Part shown: in pieces, positions 36,248-45,117 of the stretch | Position numbering within the stretch: position 1 is the stretch's first letter | Layout of the letters: each line of letters opens with the position of its first letter | From: Amycolatopsis thermoflava N1165 | GTDB lineage: Bacteria > Actinomycetota > Actinomycetes > Mycobacteriales > Pseudonocardiaceae | Reading direction: 5' to 3' | Length of the DNA: 64,000 bases | Assembly (NCBI RefSeq): GCF_000473265.1 | Contig: NZ_KI421511.1 | Location: forward strand, 5,056,346 to 5,120,345 | The notes under the pieces: model-generated | Told to the model about the DNA's origin: nothing | Database searches by the model: none | Seen by the model: only the letters and a program-made list of their open reading frames with translations | Program-made: the position numbers and the translations under genes

Positions 36248-37085
36248 CTGTCACGGCTCCCAGCGTCAGGCCGGTGACCAGCCACCGGCGCACGGCGAGA
36301 CCGGCCACGATCATCGGCAACACCACAATAGTGCCGATGGCCGTGAGCTGGCCCCAGTCGATTCCCGTCTGCGTCACGAGCTGGTCGGCGGCGATCGGCA
36401 GGGTCTGCGAGTGCGGACCGCTGAACACCAGCGCGAACGCGTAGTCGTTCCAGGAGAACACCAGGCACAGCACGAAGGTGGTCACCAGGCCCGACTTGGT
36501 CAGCGGCAGCACGACGTGCCAGAACGCCTGCCACCGCGTGCAGCCCGCGACCAGCGCCGACTCCTCCACCGACGGCGGCACCTCGGCGAAGAACGCGCTC
36601 ATCAGCCAGATCGCGAACGGCAGGTTGAAGGTCAGGTACGCCAGGATCAGCCCGGGGATGCTGTCGATCAGGTTCGCGCCGCGGAACAGCAGGAACAGCG
36701 GCAGCACCACGACGGCGATCGGCGCCATCCGGGTCGAGATGATCCAGAACGCGACGTGCTTCTTGGCCCGCATCCGGGTGCCGGCGAGCCCGTAGCCCGC
36801 CAGCGCGCCGATCGCCACGGCGAGCACCGAGGAGATCCCGGACGCGAGCACGCTGTGCCAGATGTAGGGGCCGAGGTTGTTGGCCCCGGTGAACAGGCTG
36901 CGGTAGTTCTCCAGCGTGGGCTGGAACAGGAACTCCGGCTCCGCGGCTGTGACGTCCACATCGGTCTTGAACGAGGACGCCACCATCCACACCAGCGGCA
37001 CCAGTGTCCACAGCAGACCCACGATCACCACGGCGCGGACGCCCAGCCGGGCGCGCAGCGGCGTGCGGTCGATGGCGCTCGTCAT
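36240..37085 (-). CDS. ABC sugar/polyol transporter permease (MalG type)
   Basis: 281 residues from the ATG at 37085, overlapping the first permease (ATGA). Six membrane segments and the cytoplasmic EAA loop EESALVAGCTRWQAFWHVVLP, which docks the ATPase. CUT1-type inner-membrane subunit. Confidence 0.92.
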   Translation of the reverse strand: MTSAIDRTPLRARLGVRAVVIVGLLWTLVPLVWMVASSFKTDVDVTAAEPEFLFQPTLENYRSLFTGANNLGPYIWHSVLASGISSVLAVAIGALAGYGLAGTRMRAKKHVAFWIISTRMAPIAVVVLPLFLLFRGANLIDSIPGLILAYLTFNLPFAIWLMSAFFAEVPPSVEESALVAGCTRWQAFWHVVLPLTKSGLVTTFVLCLVFSWNDYAFALVFSGPHSQTLPIAADQLVTQTGIDWGQLTAIGTIVVLPMIVAGLAVRRWLVTGLTLGAVTGE

Positions 37086-38002
37086 CGGGTCAGCCCCTTC
37101 CTGTCCAGTACCCGGACGAACGCCCGCGCGATGAGGATCGTCACGACGAGCATGACGAGCCCGATCACCGCGGCGTAGCCGAGGTCGAAGAAGCGGAAAG
37201 CCGTTTCGTACAGCCGGATCGGCACCGTCTTGGTCGCGTCGGCGGGGCCGCCGTTGGTGGTGACGCTGATGATGTCGAAGTAGCGGATCGCGTCCATCGA
37301 GCGGATCAGCAGCGCCACCAGCAGCACCCCGGAGATCGAGGGCAGCAGGACGTGCCGGAAGCTCTGCCAGCCGTTCGCACCGTCCAGCGCCGCGGCCTCG
37401 CGGATGCTCTGCGGCACCGCGGTCAGGCCGGCGAGCACGACCAGCGTGATCAGCGGCGTCCACTCCCAGACGTCCATCGCGACCACCGCCAGGAACGCCG
37501 ACGTGCCGCCGCCGAGGATGTCGCCGTGGTAGCCGACCAGGCCGAGCAGCCACGTGTAGAGGCCGAACGTGGAGTCAGTGAGGAACCGGCCGAGCAGGCC
37601 GACGATCACCGGCGCGACGAACATCGGCAGCAGGAACAGCGTCAGCAGCAGGTTGCGGGCGCGTACCAGCTTCCACAGGCACAGCGCGAATCCCAGGCCC
37701 AGCACCATTTCCAGGCCGACGGTCAGCACGAAGAAGGCGATGGTGCGCAGCCACTGCACCCACAGGTCGAGGTCGCCGAACAGCCGCGCCCAGTAGGTCA
37801 GGCCGACGTTGTCGAACACGACTCCGCCGAGCAGGTGCACGCGCGAGAAGCTCGTCGCGATGATCGTGACCAGCGGGATGACCGACAGCAGCGCGAGCAG
37901 GACCATGCCCGGCGTCATCATGAGGCCGTGGAAGCCGAACCGCTTGCGTGCCTTGGCGTTCCGGACGGGCGCCTCGGCGGGCGCGTCGAGTGTCGTGGTC
38001 AT
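37082..38002 (-). CDS. ABC sugar/polyol transporter permease (MalF type)
   Basis: 306 residues, ATG overlapping the binding-protein stop (ATGA). Basic N-terminus RNAKARKRFGFHG, six membrane segments, and the EAA loop REAAALDGANGWQSFRHVLLP. Pairs with the next permease to form the channel. Confidence 0.92.
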   Translation of the reverse strand: MTTTLDAPAEAPVRNAKARKRFGFHGLMMTPGMVLLALLSVIPLVTIIATSFSRVHLLGGVVFDNVGLTYWARLFGDLDLWVQWLRTIAFFVLTVGLEMVLGLGFALCLWKLVRARNLLLTLFLLPMFVAPVIVGLLGRFLTDSTFGLYTWLLGLVGYHGDILGGGTSAFLAVVAMDVWEWTPLITLVVLAGLTAVPQSIREAAALDGANGWQSFRHVLLPSISGVLLVALLIRSMDAIRYFDIISVTTNGGPADATKTVPIRLYETAFRFFDLGYAAVIGLVMLVVTILIARAFVRVLDRKGLTR

Positions 38003-39459
38003 GCCGCCCACCCCCGTGCCGTGATCCGGTCGATCTTCGTGGCCGCGCCGCGCATGGTGTCCGCGGGCGAGGAATCCCCGGCGAGCATTTTGGACAGTTG
38101 CGTGTAGACGGCGGTGTCGCACTCGTTCCACATCGGGATCTTCGGCCGCAGACCGATGTTCTCCGGCTGCCACGCGGTGGCCACGGCGGGCGCGGCGAGG
38201 ATGTTCGGCATCGCGGAGGGCCGGTGCTCGGCGGCGCGAACCTCGGGCAGGTCGTAGACGGACTGCCGGGTCGGGGTGCCGCCGCCCGCCTCGCTCTTGA
38301 GGTTGGCCAGCTGCGTCTGCGTCGAGGTCGCCCAGAGCACGAACAGCCAGGCGGCCATGCGCTCGTTGGGCTGGGTGTTGCCGTTGATGCCGATGCCGCA
38401 GCCACCGTAGTGGTTGGCGGAGCGGACCGGACCGCGCGGCAGCGGGGCGTAACCGAAGCGGCCGGGCATGGCCTTCTCGTTGGCCGCCGCGTACTCGTGC
38501 CAGTTGACGCACATCGCGATGCGGCCCGAGCTGAGCGCCGGGGCCAGGCCGTTCCAGTCCCAGGTCTTCGACGACGGGTCGGCGATCGACAGGAGCCGCT
38601 GGTAGAACTCGGCGGCGGCGATGGCCTGGTCGCTGCCGAGGCGGCACGGGCCGGGGTCGGTGGTGCCGTAGAGGCCGACCTCGGTGCCGTTGTCGAAGTA
38701 GTCGCCGCCGTAGGACCACAGCACGTTGGAGAAGTCGCACATCAGCGAGTCGTGTTGTTTGGCCTGGTGGCCGGTGCCGTAGGCGACCTCGTCGGCGTTG
38801 TCGTTGAACCACCGCGCGATCCGCAGGTACTCGTCCCAGGTGCGGTCGAGGCCAGGGGTCGGGTCGAAGCCGAGGTCGTCGGCCATGCGGGCGCCGTACT
38901 TGTCGAACAGGTCGGCGCGGTACTGCCAGATCATCGTCGGGCAGTCGTAGGGGACGGCGAAGATCTTGTCCCGGTCGCCGAACCGGCCGGCCGCGTCGAG
39001 CTGGGTCGGGATGAAGTCGTCCCAGCCGGTGAACTCGGGCAGGCCGGGCTGCGCGGCGAGTTCACGCAGGTCGACCAGGCCCTTCGAGTAGGGCGCGAGC
39101 ACCTGGTAGGGGTCGGCGTAGATCACGTGGTACTGCGACTCGCCGCCGGCCAGGTCGAGCGCGACCTTCTGGACCAGGGCGGACAGCTCCAGCGTGACGA
39201 TGTTGACGTTGATGCCGGTCAGGTCGGTGAACGGCTTGAGGTTCGCCGCGATCGCCGCGGTGGGGGCGGTGTTCTCGGAGATCAGGTTGATCGTGGCGCC
39301 TGCGAACTGGCGCCAGCGGTCGTCGGTGACGATCCGCGGCGCGTCCTGGCGGACGCCGCAGGCGCCGAGCAGGCCGCCGGTGGCGAGGGCCGCGCCGCCC
39401 GCCAGTGCCCCCCTGAGCACCGACCGCCGCGCGACGCCCCTTGGGGGCGCTCCCGTCAT
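37999..39459 (-). CDS. ABC polyol-binding lipoprotein
   Basis: 486 residues; ATG after GGAGGA. The N-terminus combines a twin-arginine-like ARRSVLRG with a lipobox LLGACG, so it is a lipid-anchored extracellular receptor. Family 1 solute-binding protein with NFW-type ligand residues (YDCPTMIWQYRADLFDKYG, TWDEYLRIA). Ligand is inferred to be a sugar alcohol from the dehydrogenase and kinase downstream. No ATPase gene is present in the operon. Confidence 0.9.
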   Translation of the reverse strand: MTGAPPRGVARRSVLRGALAGGAALATGGLLGACGVRQDAPRIVTDDRWRQFAGATINLISENTAPTAAIAANLKPFTDLTGINVNIVTLELSALVQKVALDLAGGESQYHVIYADPYQVLAPYSKGLVDLRELAAQPGLPEFTGWDDFIPTQLDAAGRFGDRDKIFAVPYDCPTMIWQYRADLFDKYGARMADDLGFDPTPGLDRTWDEYLRIARWFNDNADEVAYGTGHQAKQHDSLMCDFSNVLWSYGGDYFDNGTEVGLYGTTDPGPCRLGSDQAIAAAEFYQRLLSIADPSSKTWDWNGLAPALSSGRIAMCVNWHEYAAANEKAMPGRFGYAPLPRGPVRSANHYGGCGIGINGNTQPNERMAAWLFVLWATSTQTQLANLKSEAGGGTPTRQSVYDLPEVRAAEHRPSAMPNILAAPAVATAWQPENIGLRPKIPMWNECDTAVYTQLSKMLAGDSSPADTMRGAATKIDRITARGWAA

Positions 39460-39513
39460 TGGGTTCCTCCGTAGTTGGTGGGGACGCCCACTTATTTACC
39501 AGAGGATCTCGCG

Positions 39514-39537
39514 GTTGTTAACACATAACTCGATAAC
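39514..39537 (-). promoter_or_regulatory. Direct-repeat operator candidate of the polyol operon
   Basis: On the minus strand GTTAT, GTTAT and GTTAAC recur in close succession (39533-39537, 39525-39529, 39517-39522), about 55-80 bases upstream of the binding-protein ATG. It is an AT-rich island in a GC-rich setting, as expected for a DeoR-type site overlapping the promoter. Confidence 0.45.
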
Positions 39538-39547
39538 TTGATGGGCA

Positions 39548-39565
39548 AGTTCTCCTACGAGAACT
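39548..39565. promoter_or_regulatory. Palindrome upstream of the polyol operon
   Basis: AGTTCTC (39548-39554), CTAC, GAGAACT (39559-39565): a perfect 7-bp inverted repeat that could bind a second regulator or form a hairpin. Confidence 0.4.
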
Positions 39566-39583
39566 CACGGTGATCGTTCGTGT

Positions 39584-39700
39584 TCAAAGAGCGCTGGCGC
39601 GCACGGTCCGCATCCGGGAGCGCGGCGAGGGTCCCGGCGGCCGACCACACCACGAGCCCGCCCTCGCGAGCAGCGAGCCGATCAACCCGGACAGCACCCC
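39584..39700 (-). pseudogene. Decayed partial duplicate of the nnrD 3' end
   Basis: Read on the minus strand it gives VLSGLIGSLLA and, after a deletion and frameshift, SAAGTLAALPDADRARQRSL followed by TGA (39584-39586). The intact gene just upstream on that strand has VLSGLIGSLLAGG and SASGILAAIPDAVRRVRAGV at the same places. About 115 bases between the two blocks are missing. It is a relic lying directly after the real gene, in tandem orientation. Confidence 0.65.
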
Positions 39701-39748
39701 TCCGCCCGGAGCCGCGCCGATCGCTCCCTCACGAGCACGCGCTCCGCG

Positions 39749-41188
39749 TCAGAGCACGCCGGCGCGCACCCTCCGCACCGCATCCGGAATCGCGGCCAGA
39801 ATCCCCGACGCCGACACCGGCACCCCACGCGCCGCCAACTCCCCCGCCAGCGAGTGCACATACGCCGCACACCCAGCAGCCAGCCACGGCTCCAACCCAC
39901 CCGCCAGCAACGAACCGATCAACCCCGACAACACATCCCCGGAACCAGCCGTCGCCAACCAAGAACCACGCGCCACATTCACCAGCACCCGGCCGTCCGG
40001 GGCGGCGACGATCGTGACGTTGCCCTTCAGCAGCACCACGGCGTTGTACTTCGCCGCGGCCTCCCGCACCGAGGCCACCCGGTCCTCGCCCGGCGGGCGG
40101 CCCATCAGCCGTTCGAACTCGCCCGCGTGCGGGGTCAGCACCAGCGGCGTGCCCGGGTCGCGCGCGTCCAGGACGTCCGGGCGGTGCGCCATCAACGTGG
40201 TCGCGTCGGCGTCCGCGCACACCGGCACCCCGGCGCCGAGCACGTGGGCCAGCACCTCGCGCCCCTCGCGGCCGGTCCCGATCCCCGGCCCGACCACCCA
40301 CGCCTGCACGCGGCCCGCGTCGGTCACCGAACCGGTCGCCACGACCTCCGGCCACCGCGACCGCACGACGTCGGCCGCCGGCCCGGCATAGCGCACCATG
40401 CCGGACGTCGCCAGCACCGCCGAGCCGGTCGCGAGCACCGCGGCGCCCGGGTAGGTCGCCGATCCGGCCGCGACGCCCGTCACGCCCTGGCTGTACTTGT
40501 TGTCCTCCGGCCCCGGCACCGGCCACGCGCGCCCGACGTCGGCCGCGTCCAGCTGCCACAGGTCCGGATCGTCCAGTTCGAGGCCGATGTCGACCAGCTC
40601 GACCCGCCCGCAACGCGACGGGTTGAGCACGTGCACCGGCTTCCGCGCGCCGAACGTGACCGTCCGCGTGGCCGTGACCGCGTCGCCCGGCACCACCCCG
40701 GTGTCCGGCTCGACACCGCTGGGCAGGTCGACCGCCAGCACCGGCGCGCGGACGTGCTCGACCAGCGCGGCCGCGTCCGGGCGCAGGCCGCCGTGCGCGG
40801 ACAGGCCGACGATCCCGTCGACCACCAGGTCCGCGACCTGGAGCACGGCCGGACCGTCCTCGGCGGTGACCACCCGGCCCTTCGCCCGGCGCAACGCGGC
40901 AAGACCGGCGGCGTGCGCCTTCTCGGGCTTGAGCAGGATCGCGGTGACGCTCACGTTGCGGCGGCGCAGGAACGCACCGGCCCACAACGCGTCACCGCCG
41001 TTGTTGCCCGCGCCGACGAGCAGCGCGACACGGCGCCCGGACACCCGCCCAGTGTGCTCGGCCAGCATCTCGGCCGCGTGCACGGCGACCGCGAACGCGG
41101 CCTTGTGCATCAACGCGCCTTCCGGCGTGACGGCCAGCAGCCGGTCTTCGGCCGCGCGGATCCGGTCTGTCTTCCAGATGCCTTGCAC
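39749..41188 (-). CDS. nnrD: Bifunctional NAD(P)HX epimerase/dehydratase (NnrE-NnrD fusion)
   Basis: 479 residues from the GTG at 41188 (VQGIWKTDRIRAAEDRL), 10 bases after glmS. The N-terminal YjeF_N epimerase domain (1-210; GAGNNGGDALWAGAFL, AVDLPSGVEPDTG) is fused to a C-terminal ribokinase-like ADP/ATP-dependent dehydratase (220-479; VLTPHAGEFERLMG, LLKGNVTIVA, TAGSGDVLSGLIGSLLAGG). It repairs hydrated NADH and NADPH. Its 3' end has a decayed second copy next to it. Confidence 0.95.
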   Translation of the reverse strand: MQGIWKTDRIRAAEDRLLAVTPEGALMHKAAFAVAVHAAEMLAEHTGRVSGRRVALLVGAGNNGGDALWAGAFLRRRNVSVTAILLKPEKAHAAGLAALRRAKGRVVTAEDGPAVLQVADLVVDGIVGLSAHGGLRPDAAALVEHVRAPVLAVDLPSGVEPDTGVVPGDAVTATRTVTFGARKPVHVLNPSRCGRVELVDIGLELDDPDLWQLDAADVGRAWPVPGPEDNKYSQGVTGVAAGSATYPGAAVLATGSAVLATSGMVRYAGPAADVVRSRWPEVVATGSVTDAGRVQAWVVGPGIGTGREGREVLAHVLGAGVPVCADADATTLMAHRPDVLDARDPGTPLVLTPHAGEFERLMGRPPGEDRVASVREAAAKYNAVVLLKGNVTIVAAPDGRVLVNVARGSWLATAGSGDVLSGLIGSLLAGGLEPWLAAGCAAYVHSLAGELAARGVPVSASGILAAIPDAVRRVRAGVL

Positions 41189-41198
41189 GCGGCCTTGT

Positions 41199-43061
41199 CT
41201 ACTCGACAGTGACCGACTTCGCCAGGTTGCGCGGCTTGTCCACGTCGTATCCACGCGAGCGGGCGATCTCGGCCGAGAGCACCTGCAGCGGCACGGTCGA
41301 GACCAGCGGCTGCAGCAGCGTCGGCACCGCCGGGACCTCGATCAGCTCGTCGGCGAACGGGCGCACCGTGTCGTCGCCCTCCTCGGCGATGACGATCGTG
41401 CGCGCGCCGCGGGCCTGGATCTCGCTGATGTTCGACACCAGCTTGGCGTGCAGCACCGCGCGGCCCTTCGGCGACGGCATCACGACAACGACCGGCAGGC
41501 CCTCCTCGATCAGCGCGATCGGGCCGTGCTTCAGCTCACCGGCGGCGAACGCCTCGGCGTGCATGTACGCCAACTCCTTGAGCTTGAGCGCGCCCTCCAG
41601 GGCGACCGGGTAGCCGACGTGCCTGCCCAGGAACAGCACCGCCTTCGAGTCGGCGATGTCCCGGCTCAGCTCGCGAACCTGGTCCACAGTGGACAGCACC
41701 TTCTGCACGGCGGCGGGCATGGCCTCCAGCTCGGCGAACTCGCGCGCCACCTCGTCCGGGTACTTGGTGCCGCGGGCCTGCGCCAGCGCGAGGCCGACGA
41801 GGTAGTTCGCCGCGATCTGCGACAGGAACGTCTTCGTCGCCGCGACCCCGACCTCCGGCCCGGCGTGCGTGTAGAGCACGGCGTCGGACTCGCGCGGGAT
41901 CTGCGCGCCGTTGGTGTTGCAGACGGCCAGCACGCGCGCCTTCTGGTCGCGGGCGTGGCGGATCGCTTCGAGCGTGTCGGCGGTCTCCCCGGACTGCGAC
42001 ACGGCGACGACCAGGGTGTCCCGGTCCAGCACCGGGTCGCGGTAGCGGAACTCGCTGGCCAGCTCGACCTCGACCGGCAGGCGGCACCAGTGCTCGATCG
42101 CGTACTTGGCGACCAGGCCGGAGTGGTAGGCCGAGCCGCAGGCCACCACGAACACCTTGTCGACCTCACGCAGGTCCTGGTCGGACAGGCGCTGCTCGTC
42201 GAGGATGATGCGGCCGCGGTCGAAGTGCCCGCGCAGCGTGTTCGCCAGCGCCTCCGGCTGCTCCTCGATCTCCTTGAGCATGAAGTACTCGTGGCCGCCC
42301 TTCTCGGCGGCCGAGAGGTCCCAGTTGACCGTGAACGGCTTGCCCTGCGCGGGCTCGCCGGCGAAGTCGGAGATGTCGTAGCCGTCGCGGCTGATGACCA
42401 CGACCTGGTCCTGGCCCAGCTCGACGGCCTCGCGGGTGTGCTCGATGAAGGCCGACACGTCAGAGGCGACGAAATGCTCGCCCTCGCCGACGCCGACGAC
42501 CAGCGGCGACGACCGCCGCGCGGCGACGATCATGTCCGGCTGGTCGGCGTGGGTGACGACCAGGGTGAACGCGCCCTCGAGGCGGCGGCACACGGCCCGG
42601 ACGCTGGCGGGCAGGTCACCGGCGGTGGGGCCGTCGGCGTAGGCGCGGGCCACCAGGTGGGCCGCGGTCTCGGTGTCGGTGTCGCTGGTCATCTCGACAC
42701 CGTCGGCCTCCAGCTCGGCCCGCAGGGCGGCGAAGTTCTCGATGATGCCGTTGTGCACGACCGCGACGCGCTGCGAGGCGTCCCGGTGCGGGTGCGAGTT
42801 GCGGTCGATGGGCGCGCCGTGGGTCGCCCAGCGGGTGTGGCCCATGCCCGCGGTGCCCGCGAACCGGTCGAGGCCGTGTTCGGAGAGCGCGCCCTCCAGG
42901 TTGGCCAGGCGACCCGCCTTGCGTTCGACGGTCAGCGCGCCGGCGCCGTCCAGCACGGCCACCCCGGCCGAGTCATACCCGCGGTACTCCATCCGGCGCA
43001 GCCCGCCGAGCACGACGTCCAGCGCCTGCCGGTGACCGACATATCCCACGATTCCGCACAC
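41199..43061 (-). CDS. glmS: Glucosamine-6-phosphate synthase (isomerising)
   Basis: 620 residues, GTG start. The N-terminal glutaminase uses Cys2 (MCGIVGYVGHRQ; MEYRGYDSAG; RWATHGAP) and two SIS isomerase domains follow (VACGSAYHSGLVAKY, SQSGETADTLEAI, FLGRHVGYPVALEGALKLKE). It ends in the conserved NLAKSVTVE. It makes GlcN-6-P, the first amino-sugar precursor of peptidoglycan, feeding GlmM at 48033. No glmS ribozyme pattern was recognised. Confidence 0.97.
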   Translation of the reverse strand: MCGIVGYVGHRQALDVVLGGLRRMEYRGYDSAGVAVLDGAGALTVERKAGRLANLEGALSEHGLDRFAGTAGMGHTRWATHGAPIDRNSHPHRDASQRVAVVHNGIIENFAALRAELEADGVEMTSDTDTETAAHLVARAYADGPTAGDLPASVRAVCRRLEGAFTLVVTHADQPDMIVAARRSSPLVVGVGEGEHFVASDVSAFIEHTREAVELGQDQVVVISRDGYDISDFAGEPAQGKPFTVNWDLSAAEKGGHEYFMLKEIEEQPEALANTLRGHFDRGRIILDEQRLSDQDLREVDKVFVVACGSAYHSGLVAKYAIEHWCRLPVEVELASEFRYRDPVLDRDTLVVAVSQSGETADTLEAIRHARDQKARVLAVCNTNGAQIPRESDAVLYTHAGPEVGVAATKTFLSQIAANYLVGLALAQARGTKYPDEVAREFAELEAMPAAVQKVLSTVDQVRELSRDIADSKAVLFLGRHVGYPVALEGALKLKELAYMHAEAFAAGELKHGPIALIEEGLPVVVVMPSPKGRAVLHAKLVSNISEIQARGARTIVIAEEGDDTVRPFADELIEVPAVPTLLQPLVSTVPLQVLSAEIARSRGYDVDKPRNLAKSVTVE

Positions 43062-43182
43062 ACCACCAGCCTAACGAGGGATACGGGTTGCGCTCCCCCG
43101 GCTCATCTCCACCTCGGCGAAACCGCGCTTCCGAAGGATGTTGCGCGGCCGTGCCGGGGCGGGCTGCCCTAAGCTCTCGACC

Positions 43183-43995
43183 ATGGTCAGCAAGCCCAAG
43201 GAGCTGCTCGAAGAGCTGTCGCACGCGGGACCGCACGACGTGCTGCGGGGCAACCTCGCGCTCGCCGGATTGCCCGGTGTGGTGTTCACCCCACGAAGCG
43301 GCCTCGGGCTGCCGGCGGTGGCGTTCGGGCACGGTTGGTTGCAGCCGCCAGGGCGGTACCGCGGGCTGCTGGCGCATCTGGCGAGCTGGGGCGTCGTGGC
43401 CGCCGCGCCCGCGACGCAGCTGGGTCCGCTGCCGTCGCACCGCCTGCTGGCCGCGGACCTGCGCACGACGCTCGACGTGGTGACCGGGGTGCGGCTCGGT
43501 CCGGACGCGATCAGCGTCGACCGGGACCGGCTGGGCCTGGCGGGCCACTCGACCGGCGGCGGATCGGCGGTGCTCGCCGCGGCCTCGGGCGGGGTGCGCG
43601 GGGTGGCGACGTTCGCCGCGGCGCAGACATTGCCGTCGGCGAGCGCGGCCGCGGTGCGGGTGACGGCGCCGGGGCTGCACCTGGCCGCGGACGGCGACCT
43701 GGTCGCCCCGGCGGGCGGCAACGCCGAGTCGATAGCCAAGGCCTGGGGCGGGCCGGTCCAGTACCGGAAGGTCGACAAGTCGACCCACCTGGCGTTGACC
43801 GAGGGCAGCCACTGGAGCCAGCGCCTGCTGCACGGGAAGCCGAACCACCGGACACAGGTGCTGGTGCGGGCCCTGTTCACGGCGTTCTTCCTGACGCATC
43901 TGACGGGGACGGACAAGTACCGCCCGCTGCTGGAGACGGACGTGAAGCGCGCCGGGATCGACTTCTCGCGGGATGCTTTGCCGGTGGCTGCGTAG
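43183..43995 (+). CDS. Chlorophyllase/dienelactone hydrolase-like alpha/beta hydrolase
   Basis: 270 residues, ATG. An alpha/beta hydrolase: oxyanion region GHGWLQPPGRYRG, nucleophile GLAGHSTGGGSA (about 123-134), acid in LAADGDLVAP and His in DKSTHLALTEGSHW. No signal peptide. Divergent from glmS and followed by the 80-bp tandem repeat. Substrate unknown. Confidence 0.82.
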   Translation: MVSKPKELLEELSHAGPHDVLRGNLALAGLPGVVFTPRSGLGLPAVAFGHGWLQPPGRYRGLLAHLASWGVVAAAPATQLGPLPSHRLLAADLRTTLDVVTGVRLGPDAISVDRDRLGLAGHSTGGGSAVLAAASGGVRGVATFAAAQTLPSASAAAVRVTAPGLHLAADGDLVAPAGGNAESIAKAWGGPVQYRKVDKSTHLALTEGSHWSQRLLHGKPNHRTQVLVRALFTAFFLTHLTGTDKYRPLLETDVKRAGIDFSRDALPVAA

Positions 43996-44160
43996 CTGGC
44001 CGGTGGGCGCTGGCTCGGCACGGCTACGTCGACATCCAGCGCGGGGACACGCGGCGCGGGGCCAGCCGCAGCAGCCACTTGCCGTTGCGATGGCCGGGGC
44101 ACCGACGGGCAGTTCCGTCGCCGGCCGGCGCACCGGCGCTCAGTTGCCTTGCACCCAGCG

Positions 44161-44480
44161 CCAGCCTGGGCGGCACTGCGTGTGCCTACCTTGCACCCAA
44201 CGCCGGCCTGCACAGCACCGAGTGCCGTCGCGCCGCAGCGCCAGCCTGGGCGGCACCGAGTGTGCCTACCTTGCACCCAACGCCAGCCTGCACAGCACTG
44301 AGTGCCGTCGCGCCGCAGCGCCAGCCTGGGCGGCACCGAGTGTGCCGACCTTGCACCCAACGCCAGCCTGCACAGCACTGAGTGCCGTCGCGCCGCAGCG
44401 CCAGCCTGGGCGGCACCGAGTGTGCCGACCTTGCACCCAACGCCAGCCTGGGCGGCGCTGGGTGCCGTCGCGCCGCCGTT
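44161..44480. repeat. 80-bp tandem repeat (VNTR-like), four units
   Basis: Units start at 44161, 44241, 44321 and 44401 with an exact 80-base period; units 2 and 3 differ at very few positions. Each unit is two related halves of 42 and 38 bases that both open CCAGCCTG. Because 80 is not a multiple of three, the readable frames shift from unit to unit and are not genes. It lies in a 750-base gap (43996-44745); the flanks show nothing else. Confidence 0.9.
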
Positions 44481-44745
44481 GAGGCTTCGTGGTCGCTCGG
44501 GCGCCACAGCTTGCCGCCGAAATCTCATGGCCCGCGGTGCGGTCTCCGCATTGTCTGCCCTGGCAGGGCCCAGCACCCTCGCCGACCACCAGCGCCGCGG
44601 CCGGTGTCCTTACCGGCCGAGCCCGAGCACGCTCGTCAGGTGCAGGAGTCCGGTCGCGCTTCGAGCTCAGCCACCGCGCCCGGCCAGCGCCACCCTCAGC
44701 CAAAGCCGCCCACCAGCCGCGGCCGTTCGTCCACGGGTTCGGGGG

Positions 44746-45117
44746 TCAGCCCAGCCAGTCCTTGGTCGAGTAGTCGTCCTCGGGTTCGTCGGGGCGGGCG
44801 TGGCGGCCCCGGCGCGTCTGGGGTTCCGGTGGAGGCGCGTGACGGTTGGTCGGTTCGGTCGCCATCTCGGGGTCCTCGAAGTCCATGCCCAGTGAGGCGT
44901 TGGGGTCGGACTTCTCGGGCAGCTCCCAGCCGGCGGCGGTCCTCGTGCGGGCGGCCTGCTCGGCGAGGCGCTGCACGGTGGCGGCGGCCTCCCGCGTGAG
45001 GTCGCCGGCGCGGGCCTGGCTCTCCGCGAGACTCGCCGCGACACGGCGGCCGATCAGGTCCTGACGGGCGACGCGCTCGGCGGCGATCGCGTCGAGCTTC
45101 GTCTGGAACTCGCTCAC
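44746..45117 (-). CDS. Small hydrophilic protein of the ESX-substrate cassette
   Basis: 123 residues; GTG overlaps the upstream stop (GTGA). The first 60 residues form one long amphipathic helix (QTKLDAIAAERVARQDLIGR and following), the rest is disordered, Pro/Glu/Arg-rich, and ends DDYSTKDWLG. No family recognised. Co-translated with a large WXG-like protein, so a chaperone or partner role is possible. Confidence 0.65.
   Translation of the reverse strand: MSEFQTKLDAIAAERVARQDLIGRRVAASLAESQARAGDLTREAAATVQRLAEQAARTRTAAGWELPEKSDPNASLGMDFEDPEMATEPTNRHAPPPEPQTRRGRHARPDEPEDDYSTKDWLG

Noticed and set aside
41199..43183. glmS ribozyme or other riboswitch upstream of glmS
   Set aside because: The gap to the divergent hydrolase is only 121 bases and shows no ribozyme-like core by eye.
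43335..44381. Open frames of 160-350 codons across the hydrolase end and the VNTR
   Set aside because: They are produced by the repeats and by GC bias, overlap the hydrolase in another frame, and have no ribosome sites.
44161..44480. CRISPR array or a repeat-protein gene in the 80-bp tandem
   Set aside because: There are no unique spacers between repeats, and an 80-base period shifts the reading frame in every unit, so neither a CRISPR nor a coding repeat fits.
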